The notes under the pieces are model-generated. The model saw nothing but the letters and a program-made list of their open reading frames with translations, was not told where the DNA came from and searched no databases. A DNA stretch of 64,000 nucleotides, taken from Faecalibacterium sp. I3-3-89. Lineage in GTDB: Bacteria > Bacillota > Clostridia > Oscillospirales > Ruminococcaceae. Of the stretch, positions 19,180 through 27,719 are shown in pieces (position 1 is the stretch's first letter; the number at the start of each line of letters is the position of its first letter). The position numbers and the translations under genes were made by a program. The stretch lies in the NCBI RefSeq assembly GCF_023347275.1, contig NZ_CP094468.1, forward strand, positions 2,418,001 to 2,482,000, read 5' to 3'.

Positions 19180-20379
19180 ATGAAATTTGCCGGTATCATC
19201 GCCGAATACGACCCCTTCCACAACGGCCACGCGTGGCAGCTGGCTCAGGCAAAGCTGCTGGGCGCAGAGCACATCGCCGTCGCCATGAGTTGCTCTCTTG
19301 TGCAGCGGGGCGCACTGCCCCTCCTGCCCGAGGCCGTCCGCACCCGGGCCGCGCTCACCTGCGGAGCCGACCTTGTGTTCGCCCTGCCTGCCCCCTGCGC
19401 CTGCGCGGGGGCGGAGGCCTTCGCCCGGGCGGGTGTAGCCCTGCTGTCCGCTGCCGGGTGCGATGGGCTGATTTTCGGGGCCGAGACCCCCGACGCTGCC
19501 CTCCTGATGGAAGCCGCCGCCCTTCTGGACAGCGACGCCTACCGCGCCGCCCTCAAAGCCCAGCTCTCTGGCGGGGCGAAAAGCTTCGCCGCCGCGCGGC
19601 AGGCCGCAGCGGCTCAGCTTGCTCCCGACGGACGGGTGGCCGCCCTCCTCGACAAGCCCAACAACAACCTCGCCGTCGAGTACTGCCGGGCCATCCGCTG
19701 TCTTGCGCCTCAGATGGAGGTCCATCCCCTGCCCCGGCAGGGCGCGGACCATGGCGAGGCCATCCACGCCGCCCACGGCTCCTTCGCCAGTGCCAGCGCC
19801 CTCCGCCACCTCTGGGCTGAGGAGGGAGCGGAGGCCATCGCACCCTATGTGCCCGAGGCGGTCTTCCCCCTCTACCGGGAGGCTCACGCCGCCGGGCAGT
19901 ACACCGACTTTTCCGCCGCCGGGCGGTGCGAGCTGGCCCTTCTCCGGTCTGCCTGCCGGGGCGAGACGCCCTTCGGGCAGGTGCGCGGCATCTCCGAGGG
20001 GTTGGAGCACCGCTTGGAAGCCGCCGTCCGGGCCAGCACCACCTACGACGGCCTTCTGGACGCCCTCACCACCGTCCGCTATCCCCGGGCGCGGATGCGC
20101 CGCCTCGCTATGGACGCCGCGCTGGGCTACGCCGCCGACAGCTTCCCTTCTCTTCCGCCCTATCTCCACCTGCTGGGCGGGCGGAAGGACGCACTTCCTT
20201 TTTTAAAGGGCTGCTCCCTCCCCGTCTCCCACTCGCTGGCCCGCCTGCGGGAGTCCGGCGAGGCCTGCGCCCGGATGGCCGAAGCTCAGCTTGCCGCCGC
20301 CGATTTCGGCGCGCTCTGCCGTGTCTCGCCCGAGGCGATGGGCAGCTTACTTCGTCAAAAAAATATCTTTTTGACGTAA
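19180..20379 (+). CDS. tmcAL: tRNA(Met) cytidine acetate ligase (TmcAL)
   Basis: 399-residue nucleotidyltransferase-fold protein. The N-terminus GIIAEYDPFHNGH carries the HxGH-type adenylate motif (family: NPFHNGH). TmcAL uses acetate and ATP to form N4-acetylcytidine at the wobble base of elongator tRNA-Met. Divergent from ackA, which makes acetate; the shared substrate may be coincidence. Very GC-rich compared with the flanks. A GTCAAAAA/TTTTTGAC hairpin overlaps its 3' end (20356-20377). Confidence 0.9.
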   Translation: MKFAGIIAEYDPFHNGHAWQLAQAKLLGAEHIAVAMSCSLVQRGALPLLPEAVRTRAALTCGADLVFALPAPCACAGAEAFARAGVALLSAAGCDGLIFGAETPDAALLMEAAALLDSDAYRAALKAQLSGGAKSFAAARQAAAAQLAPDGRVAALLDKPNNNLAVEYCRAIRCLAPQMEVHPLPRQGADHGEAIHAAHGSFASASALRHLWAEEGAEAIAPYVPEAVFPLYREAHAAGQYTDFSAAGRCELALLRSACRGETPFGQVRGISEGLEHRLEAAVRASTTYDGLLDALTTVRYPRARMRRLAMDAALGYAADSFPSLPPYLHLLGGRKDALPFLKGCSLPVSHSLARLRESGEACARMAEAQLAAADFGALCRVSPEAMGSLLRQKNIFLT

Positions 20380-20412
20380 TGACAGAAAATTTTCTGCAAA
20401 ATTTGTCATTTC
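20379..20412. promoter_or_regulatory. Inverted repeat upstream of the GltD-like gene
   Basis: AATGACA and TGTCATT form a perfect 7-bp inverted pair (20379-20385, 20406-20412) enclosing a smaller AGAAAATTTTCT palindrome. It sits just upstream of the -35 element and could be an operator. Confidence 0.35.
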
Positions 20413-20417
20413 GGCAC

Positions 20418-20447
20418 TTGTATGCCGAGGCGGTTTCGGTGTATTAT
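20418..20447 (+). promoter_or_regulatory. Promoter of the GltD-like gene
   Basis: TTGTAT (20418-20423) and TATTAT (20442-20447), 18-nt spacing, 55 nt upstream of the start codon. Confidence 0.65.
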
Positions 20448-20502
20448 AGTAAAGAAACTTGGATACAACACGCCGCCTGCACAACAGGCACAAGGAGGAA
20501 CC

Positions 20503-21819
20503 ATGGCACTTCACGTTCTGGACGAAGCCAACCGCTGCCTCGGCTGCAAAAAGCCGCTGTGCCAGCAGGGCTGCCCCATCCACACCAACATCCCCGAGGT
20601 CATCCGTCTGCTCAAGGACAATCATCTGGACGACGCCGGCAGGATGCTCTTCGAAAACAACCCCCTGACCACTGTGTGCAGCCTCGTGTGCAACCATGAG
20701 AACCAGTGCGAGGGCCACTGCGTCCGCAACCGGATGCCCAGCCACGACCCCGTCCACTTCTCCATCATCGAGGACTACATCTCCACCACCTACGCCAACA
20801 AGATGACCTCCGGCCCCGCCCCCAAGAACGGGATGAAGGCCGCTGTGGTCGGCTCGGGGCCTGCGGGCCTGACCGTCGCCGTCCTGCTGGCGCGCTGGGG
20901 CTATGACATCACCATCTTCGACGCCCGGGACAAGATCGGCGGCGTCATGCGGTACGGCATCCCCAACTACCGCCTGCCCGACAGCGTGCTGGACGATTTC
21001 CAGTACCGTCACCTCGAGCTGAAGGGCATCCATGTCCGCCCCAACACCGCCATCGGCAAGACCATCACCATTGACGACCTGTTCCGGGACGGCTACAAGA
21101 GCGTCTTCATCGGCGCGGGCCTCTGGAAGGCCAACGCCATGCACATCAAGGGCGAGACGCTGGGCAACGTGGCCTTCGGCATCGACTACCTCGCCAACTC
21201 CAAGGCCTTCCAGCTGGGCGATGACATCGCCGTCATCGGCGTGGGCAACTCCGCCATGGACTGTGCCCGCACCGCCATCCGCAACGGCGCACGCCACGTC
21301 ACCTGCTACGCCCGCCGCGACGAGGAGTGCATCAGCGCCTCCGAGCATGAGGTGCGGTACGCAAAGCTCGAGGGCGTGGGCTTCCGCTTCTGCAAGGCCC
21401 CCGTCGAGATCCGGAAGAACGGCATCATCTGCCGCGACACCGTAAAGGGCGAGGACGGCAGATTCACGCAGGTGGAGGGCAGCGAGACCTTCTACCCCCA
21501 TACCGGCGTGATCGTCTCGGTCAGTCAGGGTTCCGAAAGCACCCTCGTCAAGACCACCACCGGCATCGAGACCAACCAGCGCGGTCTGCTCACCGTCAAC
21601 GAAGATGGCAGCACCACCCGTGAGGGCGTGTTCGCCGGCGGTGACGCCGTCATGGGCGCGCGCACCGTCGTCGAAGCCGTAGCCATCGCCAAGAAGGTGG
21701 CCGAGTCGATGGACGCTTACATGAAGTCCCTGCCCGCCGACACCGCCCCCGACCCCTACGCCGACATCCCGGTGTTCTCCACCCCGACTTCCGACGTTCT
21801 GACGAAGCAGGGCATCTAA
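20503..21819 (+). CDS. GltD-like NAD(P)-dependent oxidoreductase
   Basis: 438 residues from the ATG at 20503, chosen because AAGGAGG lies 4 nt upstream and because a longer frame from 20422 would cross the promoter. N-terminal iron-sulfur domain with CLGCKKPLCQQGCPI (about residues 12-26) and CSLVCNHENQCEGHC, then FAD-binding GSGPAGL (about 125-131) and NAD(P)-binding GVGNSAMD (about 247-254). This is the architecture of the glutamate synthase small subunit and of NfnB/SudA-type proteins. No GltB or NfnA partner is adjacent, so the electron partner is unknown. Confidence 0.85.
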   Translation: MALHVLDEANRCLGCKKPLCQQGCPIHTNIPEVIRLLKDNHLDDAGRMLFENNPLTTVCSLVCNHENQCEGHCVRNRMPSHDPVHFSIIEDYISTTYANKMTSGPAPKNGMKAAVVGSGPAGLTVAVLLARWGYDITIFDARDKIGGVMRYGIPNYRLPDSVLDDFQYRHLELKGIHVRPNTAIGKTITIDDLFRDGYKSVFIGAGLWKANAMHIKGETLGNVAFGIDYLANSKAFQLGDDIAVIGVGNSAMDCARTAIRNGARHVTCYARRDEECISASEHEVRYAKLEGVGFRFCKAPVEIRKNGIICRDTVKGEDGRFTQVEGSETFYPHTGVIVSVSQGSESTLVKTTTGIETNQRGLLTVNEDGSTTREGVFAGGDAVMGARTVVEAVAIAKKVAESMDAYMKSLPADTAPDPYADIPVFSTPTSDVLTKQGI

Positions 21820-21831
21820 CATTGTATATTG

Positions 21832-21941
21832 AAAAGGCTGTTTGTCATAAACCTCTCCGTCCCGCTTCGCTCAGCAAGGCCGGGCTTCGGCACGCCGCAG
21901 GCGTAACGGAGAGATTGCCTGTCAAGCAGCCTTTTCTTTTT
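21832..21941 (+). terminator. Terminator with an embedded palindromic repeat
   Basis: Outer arms AAAAGGCTG and CAGCCTTTT (about 21832-21840 and 21927-21935) followed by TTTTT. Between them lies a segment with AACCTCTCCGTC (from 21849) and GACGGAGAGATT-like ends (to about 21915), members of the dispersed repeat family seen elsewhere in the window. The repeat appears to have entered the terminator loop. Confidence 0.7.
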
Positions 21942-21982
21942 GTAACATTTATATGTCTTTGCCAATCTTAGCCGTTCTCCCG

Positions 21983-22012
21983 TTGACGAACTTTTGTCTG
22001 TTTTTGTATACT
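21983..22012 (+). promoter_or_regulatory. Promoter of the DUF1538 gene
   Basis: TTGACG (21983-21988) and TATACT (22007-22012), 18-nt spacing, about 60 nt before the start codon. Confidence 0.75.
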
Positions 22013-22074
22013 TATAAAGGATACATTTCTCATTTTGAACGCCCGGCGGCCCTGCTGCCGGGTGAGAAAGGCTG

Positions 22075-23625
22075 GTGGACACCATTATCAGATCATCCCT
22101 CCCCAAGCTCCGGGAAAAGCTGCTGGAGGCGCTTCAGGCCGTTCTGCCCATCGCGGCCATCGTGCTGATCCTCTGTTTCAGCATTGCCCCCGTTTCCCCG
22201 AGCATCCTGCTCTGCTTTCTGCTGGGTGCGGCCATGATCGTCGTCGGCATCATGTTCTTCACGCTGGGCGCGGAGATGAGCATGACGCCGATGGGCGAAC
22301 GGGTCGGCGCCATGCTCACCCGCAGCCAGAACATCTTCCTCATCATCGGGGCAGGCTTCCTGCTGGGCTTCCTCATCACCATCTCGGAGCCGGACCTGCA
22401 GGTGCTTGCAAACCAAGTGCCCTCCATCCCCAACATGACCCTCATCCTCTCGGTGGCCGTGGGCGTGGGCCTCTTCCTCGTCATGGCCTTCCTGCGTATG
22501 CTGCTGAGCATCCCGCTCCCCCGGCTGCTGGTGATCTTCTATGCAGCCATCTTCCTTCTGGCCGCCTTCGTGCCGAAGGAGTTCCTCGCCGTAGCCTTTG
22601 ACTCCGGCGGCGTCACCACGGGTCCCATGACCGTTCCCTTCATCATGGCTCTGGGCGTCGGTGTCTCGGCCATCCGTTCTGACCGCCACGCAGCGGACGA
22701 CAGCTTCGGCCTTGTGGCCCTCTGCTCCGTCGGCCCCATCCTCGCCGTCCTCATTCTCGGCATCGTCTTCAACGCCAGCGAGAGCAGCTACATCCCGCCC
22801 GTCATCCCCGAAGTGGGCGACTCGGTGGAGCTGTGGCAGCTGTTCGGCGAGGGACTGCCCACCTATCTGCACGAGATCGCCCTCTCCCTGCTGCCCATCA
22901 TCGTGATGTTCGGCATCTTCCAGCTGGTGGCGCTCCGCATCGACCGGCGGACGCTGGGCCGCATCGGGGTGGGCCTCGTCTACACTTACATCGGCCTCGT
23001 GCTCTTCCTCACCGGCGCGAACATCGGTTTCATGCCCGCCGGCAACTACCTCGGTCAGGTGCTGGGCGGCCAGAGCAGCCGCTGGCTCCTCATCCCCATC
23101 GGGATGCTCATCGGCTACTTCATCGTCCGGGCCGAGCCTGCGGTCTATGTCCTCAACAAGCAGGTGGAGGAAGTCACCGACGGAGCCATCTCCGCCGGGA
23201 CCATGGGCGCGGCCCTCTCGGCAGGCGTCTCCCTCTCGGTGGGCCTTGCGATGGTGCGGGTGCTGACCGGCATCTCCATCCTCTGGTTCCTCATCCCGGG
23301 CTACCTCTTCGCCATCAGCATCTCTTTTGTGGTGCCGAAGCTCTACACTGCCATCGCCTTCGACGCCGGCGGCGTGGCCTCCGGCCCCATGACGGCCACC
23401 TTCCTGCTGCCGCTGGCGCAGGGGGCCTGCATCGCCGTGGGCGGCAACATCGTCACCGACGCGTTCGGCGTGGTGGCCATGGTCGCCATGACCCCCCTCA
23501 TCACCGTCCAGCTCATGGGCCTTGTGGCCCAGCTCAAGACCCGCAAGGCCCGCAGCGCCCAGCCCCTGCTGGACACTGCCGCCCTGCTGGCTGACCTGCC
23601 GGACGACGCCATCATCGAGCTGTAA
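22075..23625 (+). CDS. DUF1538 family membrane protein (tandem domains)
   Basis: 516 residues, GTG start after a GAGAAAGG site. About 12 hydrophobic segments. Two homologous halves are visible: the signature FD-S/A-GGV-x-T/S-GPMT occurs at about residue 175 and again at about 429, an internal repeat of about 254 residues. The family is regarded as a transporter of unknown substrate. Its stop codon overlaps the ribosome site of the next gene, a PII-like protein, which suggests that the PII-like protein regulates it in the manner of GlnK with AmtB. Confidence 0.85.
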   Translation: MDTIIRSSLPKLREKLLEALQAVLPIAAIVLILCFSIAPVSPSILLCFLLGAAMIVVGIMFFTLGAEMSMTPMGERVGAMLTRSQNIFLIIGAGFLLGFLITISEPDLQVLANQVPSIPNMTLILSVAVGVGLFLVMAFLRMLLSIPLPRLLVIFYAAIFLLAAFVPKEFLAVAFDSGGVTTGPMTVPFIMALGVGVSAIRSDRHAADDSFGLVALCSVGPILAVLILGIVFNASESSYIPPVIPEVGDSVELWQLFGEGLPTYLHEIALSLLPIIVMFGIFQLVALRIDRRTLGRIGVGLVYTYIGLVLFLTGANIGFMPAGNYLGQVLGGQSSRWLLIPIGMLIGYFIVRAEPAVYVLNKQVEEVTDGAISAGTMGAALSAGVSLSVGLAMVRVLTGISILWFLIPGYLFAISISFVVPKLYTAIAFDAGGVASGPMTATFLLPLAQGACIAVGGNIVTDAFGVVAMVAMTPLITVQLMGLVAQLKTRKARSAQPLLDTAALLADLPDDAIIEL

Positions 23626-23637
23626 GGAGGTCTTGCC

Positions 23638-24312
23638 GTGAATACGCTCTACTGGCTGGTCACCATCACCGACCGCCCCACGACAGACGCCTTTTTAAAG
23701 CTTTATCAGAGCTTTGGCGTCAATGTCAGCCTGCGCACCGTGGGCGCAGGCACCGCCATTCAGGAGACGCTTTCCACCCTCGGGCTGGAAAAGAGCGAAA
23801 AGGCCGTCCTTTTTGCCGTCATTACGGCGGACAGCTGGCCCCGCATCCAGAAAGCCCTGCGCCGTCAGATGCGCATCGATGTGCCGGGCACCGGCATCGC
23901 ATTCATCGTCCCGGTGAGCAGCATCGGCGGCAAGCGCGCCCTGCTGTTCCTTACCGAGCACCAGACCCTTGAGCTGAAGGAGGAAAGCACCTTGAAAGAT
24001 ACCCGTTACGACCTGCTTCTCGTCATCGCCAATCAGGGCTACACCGGCTCCATCATGGACGCAGCCCGCGCCGCAGGGGCCGGCGGCGGCACCGTCATCC
24101 ACGCCAAGGGCACCGGCATGGAGGGTGCAGCCAAGTTCATGGGCATCGACCTCGTGAACGAGAAGGAGCTGGTGCTCATCGTCGCCCGCACCAGCGAAAA
24201 GAACCAGATCATGAAGTCCATCATGGACGGGGCAGACAAGAAGGCCGGTGCCATCGTCTTCTCCCTGCCCGTCACCGACACCGCCGGTCTGCGTCTGCTG
24301 GACGAAGACTGA
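23638..24312 (+). CDS. PII-like regulatory protein (two-domain)
   Basis: 224 residues, GTG start with AAGGAGG (overlapping the upstream stop codon) at good spacing. The C-terminal half (about 118-215) has PII features: GAGGGTVIHAKG followed by the KFMGI...EKELVLIV strand pattern. The N-terminal half looks like a diverged second PII-like fold. The classical T-loop tyrosine of GlnB is not evident, so ligand and modification cannot be assigned. Co-transcribed with the DUF1538 gene. Confidence 0.8.
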   Translation: MNTLYWLVTITDRPTTDAFLKLYQSFGVNVSLRTVGAGTAIQETLSTLGLEKSEKAVLFAVITADSWPRIQKALRRQMRIDVPGTGIAFIVPVSSIGGKRALLFLTEHQTLELKEESTLKDTRYDLLLVIANQGYTGSIMDAARAAGAGGGTVIHAKGTGMEGAAKFMGIDLVNEKELVLIVARTSEKNQIMKSIMDGADKKAGAIVFSLPVTDTAGLRLLDED

Positions 24313-24345
24313 GCCGATGGGGCTTTCATCTGTCGGATGAACAAA

Positions 24346-24384
24346 AATCCACGCCGCGGCAGGCCGCCGGGCGTGGATTTTTTT
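24346..24384 (+). terminator. Terminator of the DUF1538-PII operon
   Basis: AATCCACGCC (24346-24355) pairs with GGCGTGGATT (24370-24379), followed by seven T. Confidence 0.9.
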
Positions 24385-24430
24385 GCCGGTTTCCGGTATG
24401 ATAGAAGGGATGATACGGGAGGTAAATGAT

Positions 24431-25303
24431 ATGATTCAGAATACGCACTGGAAACAGCTGGCCCGGAACTGGGCCTCCATCCTCTTAGGCAATGCGCTCT
24501 ACTCGCTGGCGGTGGCCCTCTTCCTCGAGCCTTCGGGCCTCATCACCGGCGGTGCCACCGGCATCGCGCTGGCCATCGGGCGGCTGACGGGGCTGCCCGT
24601 CTCGGGGCTGCTGCTCTTCATCAACCTTGCTATGCTGGTCTGGGGCTGGGCGGTCCTTGGCCGGGCCTTTGCCCTCAACACGCTGGCCAGCAGCGTCCTC
24701 AGCCCGGCCTTTCTCGGCCTCTTTGAAGGGCTGCTGGCAGGCCGGGTGCTGACGGAGGACATCTTCCTCTGCACCGTTTTTTCGGGCCTCGGCATCGGTG
24801 TGGCGCTGGGCCTTGTCATCCGCTCCGGCGCATCCACCGGCGGCCTTGACATCCCACCGCTGGTGCTCAACAAGTGGTTCAAGCTGCCGGTGTCGGCCAC
24901 CATGCTGACCTTCGACATCGCGGTGCTGCTGATGCAGGCCGTGTTCAGCCCGGTGCAGCAGGTGCTCTACGGCGTCGTGATGGTGCTCATCCACACCATC
25001 GTCATGGACAAGATGCTGATGCTGGGTGCCAGCCGCACCGAAGTGAAGATCGTCAGCAGCCAGTCCGACGCCATTTGTGCGGCCATCCTCGCCCAGCTGG
25101 ACCGCGGCGTGACCATCCTCCACGGCGAGGGCGGCTACACCCGCGAACCCAGCGCGGTGCTGCTGAGCATCGTGTCCAACCGGGAACTGCCCCGGCTGGA
25201 AAAGCTGGCCCACAGCATCGACCCCACCTGCTTCCTCATCGTGAGCCATGTCACCGAGGTCAGCGGCCGGGGCTTCTCGCTGGATAAGGATTATTTGTCA
25301 TAA
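24431..25303 (+). CDS. YitT family membrane protein (DUF161-DUF2179)
   Basis: 290 residues from the ATG at 24431, preceded by GGGAGG at 8 nt; a longer frame from 24383 overlaps the terminator. Five or six membrane segments (about 15-180) form the YitT/DUF161 part. A C-terminal cytoplasmic DUF2179 domain (about 205-285) contains GVTILHGEGGYTREP. The family is widespread in Firmicutes and of unknown transport function. Monocistronic, convergent with cardiolipin synthase. Confidence 0.88.
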   Translation: MIQNTHWKQLARNWASILLGNALYSLAVALFLEPSGLITGGATGIALAIGRLTGLPVSGLLLFINLAMLVWGWAVLGRAFALNTLASSVLSPAFLGLFEGLLAGRVLTEDIFLCTVFSGLGIGVALGLVIRSGASTGGLDIPPLVLNKWFKLPVSATMLTFDIAVLLMQAVFSPVQQVLYGVVMVLIHTIVMDKMLMLGASRTEVKIVSSQSDAICAAILAQLDRGVTILHGEGGYTREPSAVLLSIVSNRELPRLEKLAHSIDPTCFLIVSHVTEVSGRGFSLDKDYLS

Positions 25304-25304
25304 G

Positions 25305-25349
25305 AGAAACCTCTCAGTCAAAGCCTTCGGCTTTGCCTGAGAGGTTTCT
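25305..25349. terminator. Repeat-derived hairpin between yitT-like gene and cls
   Basis: AGAAACCTCTCAG (25305-25317) pairs with CTGAGAGGTTTCT (25337-25349), with an inner CAAAGCC/GGCTTTG stem. The ends match the dispersed AACCTCTC...GAGAGGTT repeat family. It abuts both convergent stop codons and likely serves as a bidirectional terminator, although the T-tracts are weak. Confidence 0.6.
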
Positions 25350-26966
25350 TTATAGCAGCGGCGCGATGACTTTGAGCAGCACACCCGCCAGATGGAGCAG
25401 GGTCTTGCCCTCCCAGATGCTCTCCCGGGTCGGCTCGACATCGCGGCAGAATTCCAGCGTTTTCTGGAAATCCTTCTCGATGGCGGGGATGCAGGCGGTG
25501 TCCTTCATCCAGACTGCATCCTCAAAATGATGGTAGAGGCTGCGGTAGTCGAGGTTGATGGTACCCACCACGGCCTCGCAGTCGTCCACTACAAAGACCT
25601 TCGCATGGACAAAGCCGGGCAGCCACTCGCTGATCCTGACCCCCGAGTCCAGCAGGGAGGCATAATGGGTCTTTGCCAGCGCGTAGGCGAATTTTTTATC
25701 CGGCACATGGGGCAGGATGAGGTGGACGTCTACGCCCCGCTCTGCCGCGAACTTGAGGGCCGTTTCCAGCTCGCCGTCGAGGATGAGGTAGGGCGTCATG
25801 ATATGGATGTAGCGCTTGGCGCGGTTGAGCAGGTCGATGTAGACCATCTCGCCCACTCGCTCCCCGTCCAGCGGACAGTCGCCGTAGGGGGCGGCGAAGC
25901 CCTTTGCCGGGACGGAATAGGGCGGCGCGGAGAGGAATTTATCGAACTCCGACTCCCGGCGGATGCTCCACATCTCAAGGAAGAGGATGGTCAGCGTCCG
26001 GACGCCCTCCCCCTCCAGCATGACGGCGGCGTCCTTCCAGCAGCCATACTTCTCGATGTGGTTGATGTACTCATCGGCGAGGTTCACGCCGCCGGTGAAG
26101 CCTACCTTCCCGTCGATGACGAGGATCTTCCGGTGGTCGCGGTAGTTGTAATGGGTGGAGACGAAGGGCTGGACGGGCGCAAACACCCGGCACTGGATGC
26201 CCAGCTTCTCAAGGCGGCGGGGATAGTCCCGGGGCAGGGTCGAAAACTCACAGGTGCCGTCGTACATGACCCGGACGTCCACGCCCTCGGCGGCTTTCCG
26301 GGCCAGCACCTCGAGGATCCTGCCCCACATAAGGCCCTCGTCGATGATGAAGTACTCGAGAAAGATGTATCGCTCTGCCTTTTCCAGCTGGCGCAGCAGC
26401 TCTGCGAACTTGGCTTCGCCGCCGGGGAAGTAGGTCACCTCCGTGTTCTGGTAGACCGGGAAGCCGCCGCCCCTGCCGTGGAGATACCGTGCCAGCGAGG
26501 CCGCGCCGGGGTCGGCCTCTTCCAGCGCCTCTGCTGCGGCGAGGGGCTGGGGCTGCAAGCCCCGGGCCTCCTCGGTGAGGCTGGCCGCCCGCTTCTGAAG
26601 GGCGTTGTGGCCAAAGTTGCTCTTGACGTAGAAAAACAGGGGCACGCCCACCACGGGCAGGATGGCGATGGTGACCATCCATGTGATCTTGGCGCTGTTG
26701 TCCATCCGGCTGTTGAGGATGTAGACCACCATGAAGACCGATACCGCAACGCTGCCGCCGAAGTAATGGGGCAGCAGGGTGCCGAACCACCGGAAGACGC
26801 CCCACAGCACCCCGACCTGCAGCAGCATCAGCAGCAGCACCAGCCCGAAGCGGCTGAAGATGGCGTGGACGATCCCCTTCTGGCCCTTTTTCAGGAGCCG
26901 GAGGCCGCCGTCCTCAAACTGCTGCATCCGGTCTTTCATGTTCTGCGAAAAGTTTTCCTTCTTCAT
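25350..26966 (-). CDS. cls: Cardiolipin synthase
   Basis: Joins two phosphatidylglycerols to cardiolipin at the membrane. 538 residues from the ATG at 26966, which follows AAGGAG; longer frames run into the upstream gene. Two N-terminal membrane segments (about residues 35-85), then two PLD domains with HKD motifs HRKILVIDG (about 255) and HAKVFVVDD (about 465). Its ATG overlaps the upstream stop (ATGA), so the two genes are coupled. A pair of N-terminal helices and two HKD motifs fit ClsA-type enzymes. Confidence 0.92.
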   Translation of the reverse strand: MKKENFSQNMKDRMQQFEDGGLRLLKKGQKGIVHAIFSRFGLVLLLMLLQVGVLWGVFRWFGTLLPHYFGGSVAVSVFMVVYILNSRMDNSAKITWMVTIAILPVVGVPLFFYVKSNFGHNALQKRAASLTEEARGLQPQPLAAAEALEEADPGAASLARYLHGRGGGFPVYQNTEVTYFPGGEAKFAELLRQLEKAERYIFLEYFIIDEGLMWGRILEVLARKAAEGVDVRVMYDGTCEFSTLPRDYPRRLEKLGIQCRVFAPVQPFVSTHYNYRDHRKILVIDGKVGFTGGVNLADEYINHIEKYGCWKDAAVMLEGEGVRTLTILFLEMWSIRRESEFDKFLSAPPYSVPAKGFAAPYGDCPLDGERVGEMVYIDLLNRAKRYIHIMTPYLILDGELETALKFAAERGVDVHLILPHVPDKKFAYALAKTHYASLLDSGVRISEWLPGFVHAKVFVVDDCEAVVGTINLDYRSLYHHFEDAVWMKDTACIPAIEKDFQKTLEFCRDVEPTRESIWEGKTLLHLAGVLLKVIAPLL

Positions 26967-27589
26967 GCTTCTCCTTTCGGGCGGAGGGTGACGGCAAACA
27001 TCCCCTGCGCCGCGTGGCAGTCCTCCACCAGCTGCTTGGGCTGGGGGCAGACGCCGTGGTCGTGCCATGGGTCGTTGAACCAGTAATTTTCCTCGTCATA
27101 GCCCACCAGCAGCAGACAGTGCTCGTTGCACTTCCATGCAAAGTCGGTGCCGTCGGCCAGCAGCCAGTGGTCCCGCTTCTCGGGCACAGGCTGGAAGTCC
27201 AGCGTGGCCCAGAACACCACCGGCATCCCTGCGTCGAGGTAGCTGCACAGCTGGGCCGCCGTCTTGCCGCTCTCGTCCACGACCTCGAACCGGTCGGCTG
27301 CGCCCTCGTGCTCCAAGGCGCTGTTCAGCGCTTTCACGATGCAGGGCGCGTAGCAGCCGTAGCCGGTGTGGTCGTGGGGGTCTCCGGGGTAGACCTGCCA
27401 CGGGTCGGGGCCGTAGAGCCTGCCGTCCTGCTCCCAGTAGGGGGCGTGGGGCAGGTCGCGGGCGATGAAGGTATCGGGGTCGATGCCGATGCCCACAGCC
27501 TGCAGCAGCATGACACTGCTGATGCTCTCGCAGCCGTTGACCCAGCGCTCGGTCTGGTCGATGTACGGGGCAGGAACGATTTTTTTCAT
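26963..27589 (-). CDS. C39-like papain-fold peptidase
   Basis: 208 residues from the ATG at 27589 (GGGAGG at 7 nt); a TTG one codon earlier is possible. The catalytic set of C39-like peptidases is visible: Cys in NGCESISSVMLL (about residue 20), His in HCLLLVGYD (about 157) and Asp in NDPW (about 171). Proteins of this type are usually extracellular, but I see no signal peptide, so location is open. Overlaps cls by 4 nt. Confidence 0.75.
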   Translation of the reverse strand: MKKIVPAPYIDQTERWVNGCESISSVMLLQAVGIGIDPDTFIARDLPHAPYWEQDGRLYGPDPWQVYPGDPHDHTGYGCYAPCIVKALNSALEHEGAADRFEVVDESGKTAAQLCSYLDAGMPVVFWATLDFQPVPEKRDHWLLADGTDFAWKCNEHCLLLVGYDEENYWFNDPWHDHGVCPQPKQLVEDCHAAQGMFAVTLRPKGEA

Positions 27590-27719
27590 CAAAATGCCTC
27601 CCAGCAGGTATTCGGCCCTGTCAAAACAGAGCGAAATGTGTTATTATGTAGGGTAAGGATATTATACCCCATTTGGGGGATTTTTTCTACCACAATCGGC
27701 ACGCGGAGGTTTTTGGAAC

